Shown here: piece by piece, positions 6,809-14,824 of the stretch
Numbering within the stretch: position 1 is the first letter of the stretch
How the letters are laid out: each line of letters opens with the position of its first letter
NCBI GenBank assembly: GCA_013330595.1
Contig: DUIB01000016.1
Location: 1 to 43,651, forward strand
Length of the DNA: 43,651 bases
Direction: 5' to 3'
Origin: Candidatus Woesearchaeota archaeon
GTDB lineage: Archaea > Nanobdellota > Nanobdellia > Woesearchaeales > UBA9642
Position numbers and translations under genes: made by a program
The notes under the pieces: model-generated
What the model was told of the DNA's origin: nothing
What the model saw: only the letters and a program-made list of their open reading frames with translations
Databases searched by the model: none

Positions 6809-7683
6809 TTTATAATCAATTCTTGAAAAGATATGGGCAGCTTGGATGCAAATGTACTGGAAAAATTGCATTAAGAAATTCCTTCAGGATAAATACATTA
6901 AAAGCAGATGAAAAATTATTGTTAAGATTGAAAAAGCAAAAGGTTCAAAAAATTGGTTTTCTTGATCAAGGATATTATTATGAATCAGACTATTCATTAG
7001 CATCATCAAATGAGTATCTGCAAGGATATCTATATATCCAAGAGGCTGCATCGCAATTGCCAGTACAAGTCCTGGATCCAAAGCCAGATGAATTAGTATT
7101 AGATATGTGTGCAAGTCCTGGAAGCAAGACAACACAGATTGCTGCAATGATGAACAATAACGGAGCCATACTATGCCTGGATAACGATTCAAGGAGATTA
7201 TTATCATTAAGAAATAATCTTGAGAGGTGTGGTGTTGAAAATGCTTTTTTATTGAAAAAAGATGCAAGGTTTTCAATGGATTTCGGGATTGAATTTGATA
7301 AGATATTGCTAGATGCACCATGTTCAGGAAATTATGCTATTGAAGAAAAGTTTTTTCAGGAAAAAAATATTCATGGAGTGCTAGAAAGATCAAGGATCCA
7401 GAAAGAATTACTTAAAGCAGCTGTTAAAGTTTTGAAGAAAAACGGGATTTTAGTTTATAGTACATGCTCTCTTGAGCCTGAAGAAGATGAGATGAATATT
7501 GATTGGTTGCTAACAAAATATAAAGATCTTGTTCTTGAGGATACTGGTCTTTCGGTAGGCGATAGCGGATTAACATCTGTATTCGGAAAAAAACTAAATC
7601 CTGAACTAAAAAAGACAAGAAGATTCTGGCCTGAAAAACATAATACAGAAGGATTCTTCATAGCTAAGATAAAGAAAAGATAA
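6805..7683 (+). CDS. RNA (cytosine-5) methyltransferase, NSUN/RsmB family
   Basis: This 292-residue enzyme methylates cytosine C5 in tRNA or rRNA using SAM. Motif I is LDMCASPGSKT near residue 101, motif IV with one catalytic Cys is DAPCSG near 171, and motif VI with the second Cys is YSTCSLEPEEDEMN near 217. The N-terminal FRINTLKAD and the IQEAASQLPV stretch are typical of the Nop2/Sun group. No PUA domain is visible, so it is a short archaeal form. Its ATG overlaps the NFACT stop by four bases, implying translational coupling. The target RNA is not deducible. Confidence 0.92.
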   Translation: MIYNQFLKRYGQLGCKCTGKIALRNSFRINTLKADEKLLLRLKKQKVQKIGFLDQGYYYESDYSLASSNEYLQGYLYIQEAASQLPVQVLDPKPDELVLDMCASPGSKTTQIAAMMNNNGAILCLDNDSRRLLSLRNNLERCGVENAFLLKKDARFSMDFGIEFDKILLDAPCSGNYAIEEKFFQEKNIHGVLERSRIQKELLKAAVKVLKKNGILVYSTCSLEPEEDEMNIDWLLTKYKDLVLEDTGLSVGDSGLTSVFGKKLNPELKKTRRFWPEKHNTEGFFIAKIKKR

Positions 7684-7837
7684 TGGGAAATATCCTATAA
7701 GATAACAAAAATTCAGGAATATTCGCAAATCATCCGCTGAACACCGAATGTTTTCCGAAAAAATCACCAATAGGCATATTAAGAATTCTGTATTACTAGA
7801 AATGCTCATAAATCAAAGAAAGAGCAGGGGGTTAAAA

Positions 7838-8080
7838 ATGGGATTGACACAAAAACGAGAAGAGCACCTGAAGAAGATGCCTATAATAGAGAGCAAGATA
7901 ACAACAAGCAAGAATGGGAGATTCCTGATACACAGGACTATAATCACGCATATAATGCCTACAGATTATTACAGGGCAGTTCTTGCAAACACAGTAAAAG
8001 TAGAAGAGCAGGATCTTAGCGATAATGAAATAGAGAAGATAATCAAAGAAGGAAGAGAATACCTAAAGGAAAGGGAATAG
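7838..8080 (+). CDS. Conserved-looking small protein, function unknown
   Basis: The ORF track begins at 7748, but I prefer the ATG at 7838, because a purine-rich AGGGGG stretch lies about six bases upstream and the product then starts MGLTQKREEHLKKMP. The 80-residue product is charged and soluble, has a central segment GRFLIHRTIITHIMPTDYYRAVL that looks beta-rich, and ends in an acidic-basic helix. I recognise no family. It lies about 150 bases after the methyltransferase and just before the 5S gene, which points the other way. Confidence 0.6.
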   Translation: MGLTQKREEHLKKMPIIESKITTSKNGRFLIHRTIITHIMPTDYYRAVLANTVKVEEQDLSDNEIEKIIKEGREYLKERE

Positions 8081-8160
8081 GATTCGGATAAATGTAGCGT
8101 AATTGTCAATTTATTCTAAAGATGAGAAGAATAACAAAAGGAACTTATGATCCCATTCGT

Positions 8161-8171
8161 TAAATAAAAAG
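8161..8171 (-). terminator. Oligo-T terminator of the 5S rRNA gene
   Basis: On the minus strand, the 3' end of the 5S helix I is followed at once by CCTTTTTATTTA. Archaeal RNA polymerase stops at such T tracts without needing a hairpin. The position directly after the mature 3' end supports the call. Confidence 0.6.
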
Positions 8172-8314
8172 GTGGACAGCTAATCAAGTTTCCCGTACAT
8201 AAGTACAGTACAGCTTGAAACGTGAGGTTGCTTAACTCTCTCGTGAGCCAAGTTCCAAGACTCAATCCGAGTTCGAAATGGGATCGGGTGTAACCAACCT
8301 GCTATGACCGTCCA
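8172..8314 (-). rRNA. rrf: 5S ribosomal RNA with an internal insertion
   Basis: The minus strand carries the near-universal 5S segment CCCGATCCCATTTCGAACTC. Helix I forms from UGGACGG at 8314-8308 with CUGUCCA at 8179-8173. Helix II forms from AGGUUG with CAACCU. The loop E/helix V region shows UCAAG pairing with CUUGA around GUAC...GUACGGGAAA. A TATA box sits 25 bases upstream and a T tract follows. The 28 bases at 8238-8265 interrupt the standard CUCGGA-AGUUAAGC junction; without them the RNA would be about 115 nt. No 16S, 23S or tRNA gene is nearby, so the 5S is unlinked, as in several archaea. End positions are set from pairing and may be off by a few bases. Confidence 0.9.
8238..8265 (-). 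other. 28-nt hairpin insertion inside 5S rRNA
   Basis: Between CTCGGA and AGTTAAGC, which are normally adjacent in 5S rRNA, lie 28 extra bases. They form a hairpin, TGAGTC paired with GGCTCA (one G-U pair), with a nine-base loop, and the flanking CTCG and CGAG could extend the stem. The insert falls at the junction of helix III and loop B. It could be a retained expansion or a removed intron; I cannot identify a clean bulge-helix-bulge splice site. Confidence 0.75.
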
Positions 8315-8334
8315 AGAATAGGGAATAAAAAACT

Positions 8335-8344
8335 CTTTATAAAG
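8335..8344. promoter_or_regulatory. Palindromic TATA box, 5S promoter, possibly bidirectional
   Basis: CTTTATAAAG is a perfect palindrome. On the minus strand its centre is 25 bases before the predicted 5S 5' end at 8314, which is textbook archaeal spacing. On the plus strand the same distance points to about 8365, within the first stem of the structured element at 8360-8480, so it may drive both. Confidence 0.65.
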
Positions 8345-8349
8345 ATTTT

Positions 8350-8493
8350 GATTTCCTGTTGACTTAGCTAAGTGAAGCGCTACCATCTCGGAAATGAGAA
8401 TTAATTCTCATTGTCCGCTCAATCTTGAAAACGTAGTTTTCAAGTAGAAGATGGTAACACTGCTTCAGAAAGCTAAGTCAGTACGATTTCCTG
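8350..8493. repeat. Nine-base direct repeats flanking a structured element
   Basis: GATTTCCTG occurs at 8350-8358 and again at 8485-8493, bracketing the inverted repeat at 8360-8480. This resembles a target duplication around a small non-coding insertion. The inverted repeat is one base inside the left copy but four bases inside the right, so the fit is imperfect and chance is possible. Confidence 0.35.
8360..8480. ncRNA. Highly base-paired non-coding element or small RNA
   Basis: TGACTTAGCT at 8360-8369 pairs perfectly with AGCTAAGTCA at 8471-8480. Inside, GAAGC (8374-8378) pairs with GCTTC (8462-8466) and TACCATCT (8381-8388) with AGATGGTA (8449-8456). Two hairpins then branch off: the palindrome at 8394-8411 (ATGAGAATTAATTCTCAT) and CTTGAAAAC/GTTTTCAAG at 8424-8444. 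The result is a three-way-junction-like fold of about 120 bases with no ORF. It could be a plus-strand RNA from the shared TATA box, a 3' element of the minus-strand glycan operon, or a MITE-like insertion. It does not match SRP or RNase P RNA signatures I know. Confidence 0.55.
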
Positions 8494-8500
8494 ATGCATC

Positions 8501-8839
8501 CTATTTGAAAATGTCAGGATTCTTCTCATCAAACTCATGAGAAAGCAGGACTATCCATTCAGTGTCTGTCAAAGACTGAAGTGTATGTTTCTCAAATGGC
8601 TTTACTTTTAGGATATCGCCTTTCTTCATATTCACTTTTTGATGAAATCCTGTCTGGACATTCTGAAGTTCAGCAACCACCTCACCAGATATTAAATAGA
8701 ATATTTCACTTGTGAATTTATGATAATGCCTTCCTCTTATGCTATCTTTCTTGTTAAAGGCATGATTCATCTGTGTCCAAGGGCCACCTTTTACTACTTC
8801 AATCAATTTTCCCCTATCATCAGATATTATGTTTAACAT
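8501..8839 (-). CDS. Cupin-fold sugar isomerase/epimerase-like protein
   Basis: This 112-residue single-domain cupin contains IRGRHYHKFTSEIFYLISGEV (motif 1, with metal- or substrate-binding His and Glu) and KVKPFEKHTLQSL (motif 2). Similar small cupins act as nucleotide-sugar ketoisomerases or 3,5-epimerases (FdtA/WxcM-like). It is the last gene of a five-gene minus-strand operon with gmd, so a GDP-4-keto-6-deoxyhexose is a reasonable substrate guess. Its start is one base after the stop of the SDR gene, so the two are coupled. The exact reaction cannot be settled from sequence. Confidence 0.75.
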   Translation of the reverse strand: MLNIISDDRGKLIEVVKGGPWTQMNHAFNKKDSIRGRHYHKFTSEIFYLISGEVVAELQNVQTGFHQKVNMKKGDILKVKPFEKHTLQSLTDTEWIVLLSHEFDEKNPDIFK

Positions 8840-8840
8840 T

Positions 8841-9743
8841 TTACCTCCCTGACATCTTAATCAATCCTTCCTTAAGGGATGTCTTGGCACTCCATTTCAG
8901 AATTTTTCTTGATTTAGTGTTATCCAGAACCAATTCTTTTTTTTGCATATTAGCATTTGGAGAGATGTCACATAGAAGTTTTTTCATCTTGAATATTGAT
9001 TGAGCATCTCTTAAAATGTCAGTAATTCTTGTGCCCTTGCCTTCACTTATATTAATTGTTTCATCTGTTATTTCATTTTTCAGTCCTGCCATAATAAGTG
9101 CATCTACAGCATCTTCTACATACAAGAAATCTAGCTTATTTTCAGGATTTTGGAAGAGCATTATTTTACTTTTGTTCATGATCGGATTGAGTATATCAAA
9201 TATTGGTCCTCTATTGCAGCCTTTACCGTATAAATATCCAAATCTTATTATTATATAATTTAAACCATAATTTCTGGAAAATTGCCTAATATAATTTTCT
9301 GATGTGTATTTGCTGAGTCCATAGAATGATTGTGGATTCGCATCAGACTCTTTAAGTTTAGTGCCAAAATTATCTGGATAAACTGCAATTGTTGAAGTAT
9401 ATACAAGCCTTATTTTTGTACCTTTAATTGGATTAAGCAATTCAATAGTACCGAGAGCATTTATTTTAAAGTCCTCTATTGGGAACTTGTTTGCATAATG
9501 GATTGATGGATTGGCTGCTAGGTGAAATATTATATCCTGCTCCAGAAGCATATCCTTGTATCCAGAAATATTTTTCATATCATCTTTGATATACTTAAAA
9601 TTATTATATGATTTTAGGTCTTGAATATTTCCTGGATTTCTATCAAAACCTGTAACATATGCTCCTTGACTTAACAGTCTTCTGCACAAGGCAGATCCTA
9701 GAAATCCTAAAGCTCCTGTTACAAATATCTTTTTATTTTTCAT
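8841..9743 (-). CDS. NAD-dependent epimerase/dehydratase (extended SDR)
   Basis: This 300-residue extended SDR has the dinucleotide-binding motif VTGALGFLGSALC at the N-terminus, the FHLAANPS segment, the catalytic YTSTIAVY serine/threonine region and the active-site YGLSKYTSENYIRQ (YxxxK). FGYLYGKGCNRGPIFDIL is the substrate-side loop. It overlaps the upstream GT2 gene by four bases. In the context of Gmd it may reduce or epimerise the 4-keto sugar (RMD- or fucose-synthase-like), or be a UDP-hexose 4-epimerase type. The family is certain, the substrate is not. Confidence 0.85.
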   Translation of the reverse strand: MKNKKIFVTGALGFLGSALCRRLLSQGAYVTGFDRNPGNIQDLKSYNNFKYIKDDMKNISGYKDMLLEQDIIFHLAANPSIHYANKFPIEDFKINALGTIELLNPIKGTKIRLVYTSTIAVYPDNFGTKLKESDANPQSFYGLSKYTSENYIRQFSRNYGLNYIIIRFGYLYGKGCNRGPIFDILNPIMNKSKIMLFQNPENKLDFLYVEDAVDALIMAGLKNEITDETINISEGKGTRITDILRDAQSIFKMKKLLCDISPNANMQKKELVLDNTKSRKILKWSAKTSLKEGLIKMSGR

Positions 9744-10459
9744 TTTTCCATTCTTATCTTGAATACATTGATTATAAATTTTATGGTTTCTTTTCCAAGC
9801 CTGATTTTAGTAGCATCCTCTCTATGCTCAAAATATTTTGTCGGAATCTCCTTAATTCTGAACCCTTTTTTCTTAGTCCAGAAGACAATTTCTGTAAGCA
9901 TGACATTGCCAGTAGGATGCAACTTAGATCTTATCTTCTTATAAATCTCTGACTTGAAAACCCGGAAATTGTTAGTCGTGTCATTAACTCCAACACCTAA
10001 AAGAACCTTAGCGATCAATTGTGCTGTCCTACTGGCCATTTCCTTAATTATCGGCTTACCAGAGAAACTACTGCCTTTGACATATCTCGAACCTATCACC
10101 ATATCTGCATCATTACTATCTAAAATTTTTATCATCGCAGGAAATATTTTTGGATCATGGCACAAATCAGAATCAAGTGTTGCTATATACCTGCCTTTTG
10201 CATTCCCGAAACCTTCAATCATTGAATTTGCAAATCCGCGATTCTTCTTTCTTATTATAATATTTATTGAATGAAATTTTTTCTTCATACTTCTTACTGC
10301 TTCTGCTGTACCATCAGGACTATTGTCATCCACGACAATTATCTCATAAAAGAATTGATTACCCAGGGCTTTAACAATCCTGGGGATAAGTATTTTTATG
10401 TTTCTTTTCTCATTATATGTCGGAATAATGACTGAAAGCTTAAGTTCGGATTTTTTCAT
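9740..10459 (-). CDS. GT2 glycosyltransferase, dolichyl-phosphate mannose synthase-like
   Basis: This 239-residue GT-A enzyme starts KLSVIIPTYNEKRNI and contains VVDDNSPDGTAEAV for nucleotide binding. The DxD site is ATLDSDLCHDPKIF, followed by ADMVIGSRYVKG. The VNDTTNNFRVFKS and EIPTKYFEHREDATKI regions match DPM1-type enzymes, which move a sugar from GDP- or UDP-sugar to a polyprenyl phosphate on the cytoplasmic face. There are no clear C-terminal membrane helices, so this is the short soluble form. It overlaps both neighbours by four bases within the gmd operon. Confidence 0.88.
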   Translation of the reverse strand: MKKSELKLSVIIPTYNEKRNIKILIPRIVKALGNQFFYEIIVVDDNSPDGTAEAVRSMKKKFHSINIIIRKKNRGFANSMIEGFGNAKGRYIATLDSDLCHDPKIFPAMIKILDSNDADMVIGSRYVKGSSFSGKPIIKEMASRTAQLIAKVLLGVGVNDTTNNFRVFKSEIYKKIRSKLHPTGNVMLTEIVFWTKKKGFRIKEIPTKYFEHREDATKIRLGKETIKFIINVFKIRMEK

Positions 10460-11715
10460 TTTTCAGATCTCATGATTTCCTCTGCAGTTTTTCTGCCTGA
10501 TAACATTGCAGAGCCTGTGGATGTTACTAATGGATATGTCATATAGTTTCCTGCAAAATACATTCCATCGATATTTGATTTTATTTGTGGATTTGTATAT
10601 GTCTTTGAAAATTTTGGTGAGGAATTTGGTATGCGAAAAATCTTATACCATAGAATATCGAGTTCATACTTGAAAACCCTTTTGAAATCTCTCTTATACA
10701 TTCTCAGAATCTGCTCATCATTCATTTTAAATAATTTACTCTTTTGATCTGTATTTGTGAAGATGTTAAGGACAGTATTCTCATGCATAGTTGCATTAAG
10801 ATTTGTTAATTGGAATATCCCAGAAAATGATACTCTTGGATTAAGGAACACCATCCAATAACTATCATTGATCTCTCTCTTTGTACCGATAATCACAGAT
10901 ATTGTACTAATATATTCTATGTTATCAAGAATCTTATCATTATATTCAGGCATCAATCTCCTAAATACAGGAACTGCCATAGTGTTTATCATAATATCTC
11001 CTTTTATTGTCTTTTCCTTAGCAATTACACCAATAAACCTACTGTTTTCTACTAAAATTTTTTGCACAGGATGCTCTTTTAAGATTTTTCCGTGATTACG
11101 AATTATTGTCTGTTCAAATTTATTTACTATTAGGCTAGTCCAGTCACCATGAGGAAGATATCCGAACTTACTAGAACCTTCTCTCTGAGCTAATCTTGAT
11201 CCTAACCAAGAGGCACTGACATCACTAGATGATAAGCCGAATTTAATGTTAATCAATGGCTCGAATATCTCTTTCCTTATTCTTTTGCCTGCCCAGTCAT
11301 CAAGCCATACTTGAGCATTCTTGTATTCTAGACTATTCCAATCTTTTTTAACAATGCATCTTATCATGAATTTCACAAAATTTATTTTGTCGAAGATACT
11401 TAGTGGTAATGTGAGAAAATCTTTTGGATTAGTCATAACATATAATTTTCCTCTTATCCAAAAGGACATCTTAATATGTTTCCATTGCATTTGATCATAT
11501 ATGCCAAGCAGTCTTAGAAAATATACTAGATTATTGTCTTTAGATAATATATGATGATAACCTATTGGAATACGAGCTCCATTTATCTCAAAACTTGATG
11601 CCAGTCCTCCAAGAACCTTATCTCTCTCAATGACTGTGACATGAAACTTTTTAGAAAGAAAATATGCAGCTGACAATCCTGCAAAACCTCCACCTAAGAT
11701 AAGAATTTTTTTCAT
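10456..11715 (-). CDS. FAD-dependent oxidoreductase, amine oxidase/UDP-galactopyranose-mutase-like
   Basis: This 419-residue flavoprotein begins KKILILGGGFAGLSAAYFLSK, the Rossmann FAD-binding motif, followed by VTVIERDKVLGGLASSFEI. The C-terminal GMYFAGNYMTYPLVTSTGSAMLSG is the second FAD contact, typical of the HemY/protoporphyrinogen-oxidase-like family. Proteins of this type often sit in glycan clusters and may oxidise or isomerise a nucleotide or lipid-linked sugar. UDP-galactopyranose mutase is a more distant possibility; its own signature is not clear here. It shares one base with gmd and four with the GT2 gene. Confidence 0.8.
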   Translation of the reverse strand: MKKILILGGGFAGLSAAYFLSKKFHVTVIERDKVLGGLASSFEINGARIPIGYHHILSKDNNLVYFLRLLGIYDQMQWKHIKMSFWIRGKLYVMTNPKDFLTLPLSIFDKINFVKFMIRCIVKKDWNSLEYKNAQVWLDDWAGKRIRKEIFEPLINIKFGLSSSDVSASWLGSRLAQREGSSKFGYLPHGDWTSLIVNKFEQTIIRNHGKILKEHPVQKILVENSRFIGVIAKEKTIKGDIMINTMAVPVFRRLMPEYNDKILDNIEYISTISVIIGTKREINDSYWMVFLNPRVSFSGIFQLTNLNATMHENTVLNIFTNTDQKSKLFKMNDEQILRMYKRDFKRVFKYELDILWYKIFRIPNSSPKFSKTYTNPQIKSNIDGMYFAGNYMTYPLVTSTGSAMLSGRKTAEEIMRSEK

Positions 11716-12767
11716 TAGCTATCAATTCTTTGTTTCTTTAATTCTGAAAAATCCGCCTGAATCATCATCTTAGCCAAATCCTTGAACTTTGTTCTAGGTT
11801 CCCAACCTAACTCTCTTTTTGCTTTCGAAGAATCTCCTTGCAGCAGATCAACCTCTGTAGGTCTGAAATATCTAGGATCAACTTCTACGATAGTTCTGCC
11901 TGTATCTTCATCAATACCAACTTCATTTAATCCTTCGCCTCTCCAAGCTATATTGATTCCTAGCTCCTCGCAACATACTGTTATGAACTCTCTGACACTA
12001 TGAGTCTCTCCTGTGGCAATCACATAATCATCTGGTTTATCCTGCTGTAACATCAGCCACATAGACTCTACATACTCTTTGGCATATCCCCAATCCCTAT
12101 TAGCATCAAGATTTCCTATATATAACTTATCTTGCACACCCAACTTAATTTTACTCAATGTACGAGTTATTTTTCTTGTCACAAAATTCTCCCCTCTTCT
12201 TGGAGATTCATGATTAAATAGTATGCCATTGCAGATAAACATATTGTATGCTTCCCGATAATTTTTTGATATCCAGAATGCATATAATTTAGCAACACCA
12301 TAAGGGCTTCTCGGATAGAATGATGTATTCTCTGTTTGAGGTATCTCTTGTACCTTACCGAACAATTCGCTTGTTGATGCATGATAAATTCTTGTATTCT
12401 TCAATCCTAATAATCTTACAGCCTCAAGAATCCTTAGTGTTCCAAGAGCATCAACATTTGCTGTGAATTCTGAAGTTGCAAATGATATAAGAACATGACT
12501 TTGAGCAGCCAGGTTGTATATCTCATCAGGTTGAATCTCTTTTATTATTGAAATAAGGCTTATAGCATCACCCATATCTCCGTAATGCAAGATGAACATC
12601 TTGCTTCTGTGATAATAATCATGATGCAGATGCTCAATCCTCTTCCTATTGAAAGTGCTTGCTTGGCGTACTAATCCATGGACTTCATAACCTTTCTCTA
12701 ACAAAAATTCAGCAAGATAAGACCCATCTTGTCCTGTTACACCTGTTATCAAAGCCTTTTTGACCAT
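11715..12767 (-). CDS. gmd: GDP-mannose 4,6-dehydratase
   Basis: This 350-residue enzyme converts GDP-mannose to GDP-4-keto-6-deoxymannose, the precursor of GDP-fucose, rhamnose and related sugars. It has the NADP motif [19 protein letters not shown], the Gmd-specific [17 protein letters not shown], the catalytic [16 protein letters not shown] and [10 protein letters not shown] (YxxxK), plus [17 protein letters not shown] and the [17 protein letters not shown] active-site segments. Length and motifs fit the family closely. It is the first gene of the five-gene minus-strand operon. A short leader follows a TATA box near 12808, with a 16-base tandem repeat upstream. Confidence 0.95.
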   Translation of the reverse strand: MVKKALITGVTGQDGSYLAEFLLEKGYEVHGLVRQASTFNRKRIEHLHHDYYHRSKMFILHYGDMGDAISLISIIKEIQPDEIYNLAAQSHVLISFATSEFTANVDALGTLRILEAVRLLGLKNTRIYHASTSELFGKVQEIPQTENTSFYPRSPYGVAKLYAFWISKNYREAYNMFICNGILFNHESPRRGENFVTRKITRTLSKIKLGVQDKLYIGNLDANRDWGYAKEYVESMWLMLQQDKPDDYVIATGETHSVREFITVCCEELGINIAWRGEGLNEVGIDEDTGRTIVEVDPRYFRPTEVDLLQGDSSKAKRELGWEPRTKFKDLAKMMIQADFSELKKQRIDS

Positions 12768-12801
12768 TAATGCACCTTGTCTGTTTTCTGAGGATATGAA
12801 G

Positions 12802-12814
12802 ATATTTTAAAAAT
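12802..12814 (-). promoter_or_regulatory. TATA box of the gmd operon
   Basis: ATATTTTAAAAAT is about 41 bases before the gmd ATG at 12767, giving a predicted leader of some 15 bases. It lies between gmd and the tandem repeats at 12845-12908. It is identified by composition and spacing only. Confidence 0.45.
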
Positions 12815-12844
12815 CTTTCGCCAAGAAAGCATTATCCAATAAAT

Positions 12845-12908
12845 AGATAAAGGAAGTAATAGATAAAGGAAGTAATAGATAAAGGAAGTAATAGATAAAG
12901 GAAGTAAT
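12845..12908. repeat. Four exact 16-bp tandem repeats upstream of gmd
   Basis: AGATAAAGGAAGTAAT is repeated four times without a mismatch at 12845, 12861, 12877 and 12893, followed by a broken fifth copy (AGATTAAAG). It sits after the GT-C gene stop and about 30 bases upstream of the gmd TATA box. It may be a slippage-prone tract or an array of regulator sites. The copies are contiguous with no spacers. Confidence 0.9.
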
Positions 12909-12926
12909 AGATTAAAGAATTTATTT

Positions 12927-14705
12927 CTAACTCTCTTTCAGCCTAAATAACTGCCCGACTGTTTGGCCTTGCACAACAACATTATGCACAGGAATCCATA
13001 ATGAAGTGAATTCTTCAGATAGATTTTGAGGAGGAATCAATAATAGATCCTGCATATTGGCTCTTTCTGGTGGGACAGCAATATCATATCTATCATAAGC
13101 CTCAACAAATGCAATTTTATTCTCAACTAAAAACTGTTTTAAATCAGGCCTTACTCTCATGTAATTCTGGAATATGTTCTGATCAAGATAAAGATACTTT
13201 ACATTATATCTATCCAGTATTTCTTTTGTTAAGTCAACATTATTCCCGTACATTGCTACAGTAGCTTCTGCTATCCTCTTATCAATATCCACATAATAAC
13301 TTGCATGAGTCCTTCTTGTAAGCATCACTTTTCTTCCTGATACAATAGCCAGCATGAACCCCGACTCATCATTGCTTAAGACAGTCTCATCCTTAGCCAT
13401 ATTCTTTTCAAGAAAATCACCTAATGCATACAGGGATTTAACATAGGCTGGATCGCTCCTTCCAGCTTTATCCCATTGATCATTTGACATAACACTATAC
13501 TTATGAGAGAAAGATATTACAATAATGATTAATGCAGCAATGAATACCAGTTTTTTGATATTTTCCTTTTTCATGAAAGAGCTTATTGTCAATATTCCGA
13601 AAACAAAAAATATAGGGATAAAAAAATACAGATAAGCCATTTTCTGCGGCAAGAATGACCAATGCAACAATGGACGTGTTATAAGATGATGCTGTAAAAT
13701 AATGATATTTCCTATAAACAATGCAAGGACAAAAATATTTTCAAACCTTTTTTTGGAAAACAGCATGCTTAAGATTCCTATAAGCGATATCAATGTGAAG
13801 ATAATGGTTATTATACTGCTTGTATCAAAGAATAATCCCTTAAAACTGCTTAGTATCCATGAAGGGCCAAGCAGCCCTATTTTTTCATCACCCCATTTTG
13901 TGACTAGATTGTACTCTTTCATTTGATATTTAATCAACAGTGGCAAAAAGAAAATTAATGAAATAAGAATCGCTACGATAAATAGAGGATAATATTTCTT
14001 GATATATGAATAGATTGTCTTCCATAGATTGATAGAATTTTTGTGTTTATGATTATTCACTAATTCTTTAATGAAAAAATACACGATCACAACACCAGAT
14101 GTCATAATTATCCCAACAAATATTCCTCCCCATATCAATGATGTCAATCCCAAAAAAAGTCCTGCAAATACTGAATCTATCAGCTTATTTTCCTGTTCGT
14201 ATTTAAGCCAGAAATACAGGAATAATGGTATTGTCAAGAAAACTGCCACTCCAGCAGATTTCGGAAAATACCAATGCACAAATCCGATAAAAGAGAGCGA
14301 TGTCAATAAAGCCCATCTCTTAATCTTGAAGATCCTTAATCCTAACACATACCATGCTATTGCAGACAATATTAATGTGATTAAGGGAAAATATAATACA
14401 ACACCATCAACACTAACACCTGTTATCTTGACAAATAAAGCCTGCAATGCAAATACAAGATAAGGGTAATATTGTATCTCATTTGCATAAAAGCCATCAG
14501 ACCATACAGGATTTCCTGCAACAATATTCTTTACAAAGCCCCTGTCTCTGTAAATGTCTCCTCCAAAAATAGGCGAGGGCAGTTGCTTGAACTGGCTTAT
14601 ATGAATCCCATAAATTATTACAGAAACAGCCACCACACATATCAATGCATATTCTTCCCAAGACAATCTTTTTATATCTATTCTCGGATAATGATCATCA
14701 CCCAT
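12927..14705 (-). CDS. Large multipass membrane protein, GT-C glycosyltransferase-like
   Basis: This 592-residue protein has a short cytoplasmic N-terminus, then about ten to twelve hydrophobic helices up to about residue 410, and a soluble C-terminal domain of some 180 residues. After the first helix is the acidic loop GGDIYRDRGFVKNI, in the place where GT-C enzymes carry catalytic Asp/Glu residues. The later segment NMAKDETVLSNDESGFMLAI resembles the extracellular domain of oligosaccharyltransferase or PMT-like proteins. Such enzymes use lipid-linked sugars outside the cell. A TATA box 25 bases before the ATG gives a leaderless mRNA. Donor and acceptor are unknown. Confidence 0.7.
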   Translation of the reverse strand: MGDDHYPRIDIKRLSWEEYALICVVAVSVIIYGIHISQFKQLPSPIFGGDIYRDRGFVKNIVAGNPVWSDGFYANEIQYYPYLVFALQALFVKITGVSVDGVVLYFPLITLILSAIAWYVLGLRIFKIKRWALLTSLSFIGFVHWYFPKSAGVAVFLTIPLFLYFWLKYEQENKLIDSVFAGLFLGLTSLIWGGIFVGIIMTSGVVIVYFFIKELVNNHKHKNSINLWKTIYSYIKKYYPLFIVAILISLIFFLPLLIKYQMKEYNLVTKWGDEKIGLLGPSWILSSFKGLFFDTSSIITIIFTLISLIGILSMLFSKKRFENIFVLALFIGNIIILQHHLITRPLLHWSFLPQKMAYLYFFIPIFFVFGILTISSFMKKENIKKLVFIAALIIIVISFSHKYSVMSNDQWDKAGRSDPAYVKSLYALGDFLEKNMAKDETVLSNDESGFMLAIVSGRKVMLTRRTHASYYVDIDKRIAEATVAMYGNNVDLTKEILDRYNVKYLYLDQNIFQNYMRVRPDLKQFLVENKIAFVEAYDRYDIAVPPERANMQDLLLIPPQNLSEEFTSLWIPVHNVVVQGQTVGQLFRLKES

Positions 14706-14726
14706 AATCCCGAATAGAATAATATA

Positions 14727-14734
14727 TTTATAAA
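14727..14734 (-). promoter_or_regulatory. TATA box for the minus-strand GT-C gene
   Basis: TTTATAAA is centred 25 bases before the ATG at 14705, predicting a leaderless transcript. A second TTTATAAA at 14796-14803 serves the divergent gene, so this 120-base gap holds two back-to-back promoters. Confidence 0.65.
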
Positions 14735-14795
14735 GTTATTTAATGACACATCTGCCAATCAAGAGATGCCAAAACACTATTATGTTTTAACAATA

Positions 14796-14803
14796 TTTAT
14801 AAA
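14796..14803 (+). promoter_or_regulatory. TATA box for the plus-strand GT9 operon
   Basis: TTTATAAA is centred about 25 bases before the ATG at 14825, so translation would begin at or next to the transcript's first base. It probably drives the overlapping genes from 14825 to 18615. Confidence 0.65.
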
Positions 14804-14824
14804 ATCCCTCCAATTGGCAATAGT

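Noticed and set aside
6884-7321. 145-residue minus-strand ORF
   Set aside because: It is a shadow of the RNA methyltransferase gene, whose motifs are unambiguous on the plus strand.
8180-8386. 68-residue minus-strand ORF
   Set aside because: It lies over the 5S rRNA gene and its promoter, so it is not a credible protein.
8360-8480. SRP RNA or RNase P RNA next to 5S
   Set aside because: No SRP helix 8 signature and no RNase P conserved cores are visible, and the element is too short for either.
12845-12908. Short CRISPR-like array
   Set aside because: The 16-base units are contiguous, with no unique spacers, and no cas genes are present.
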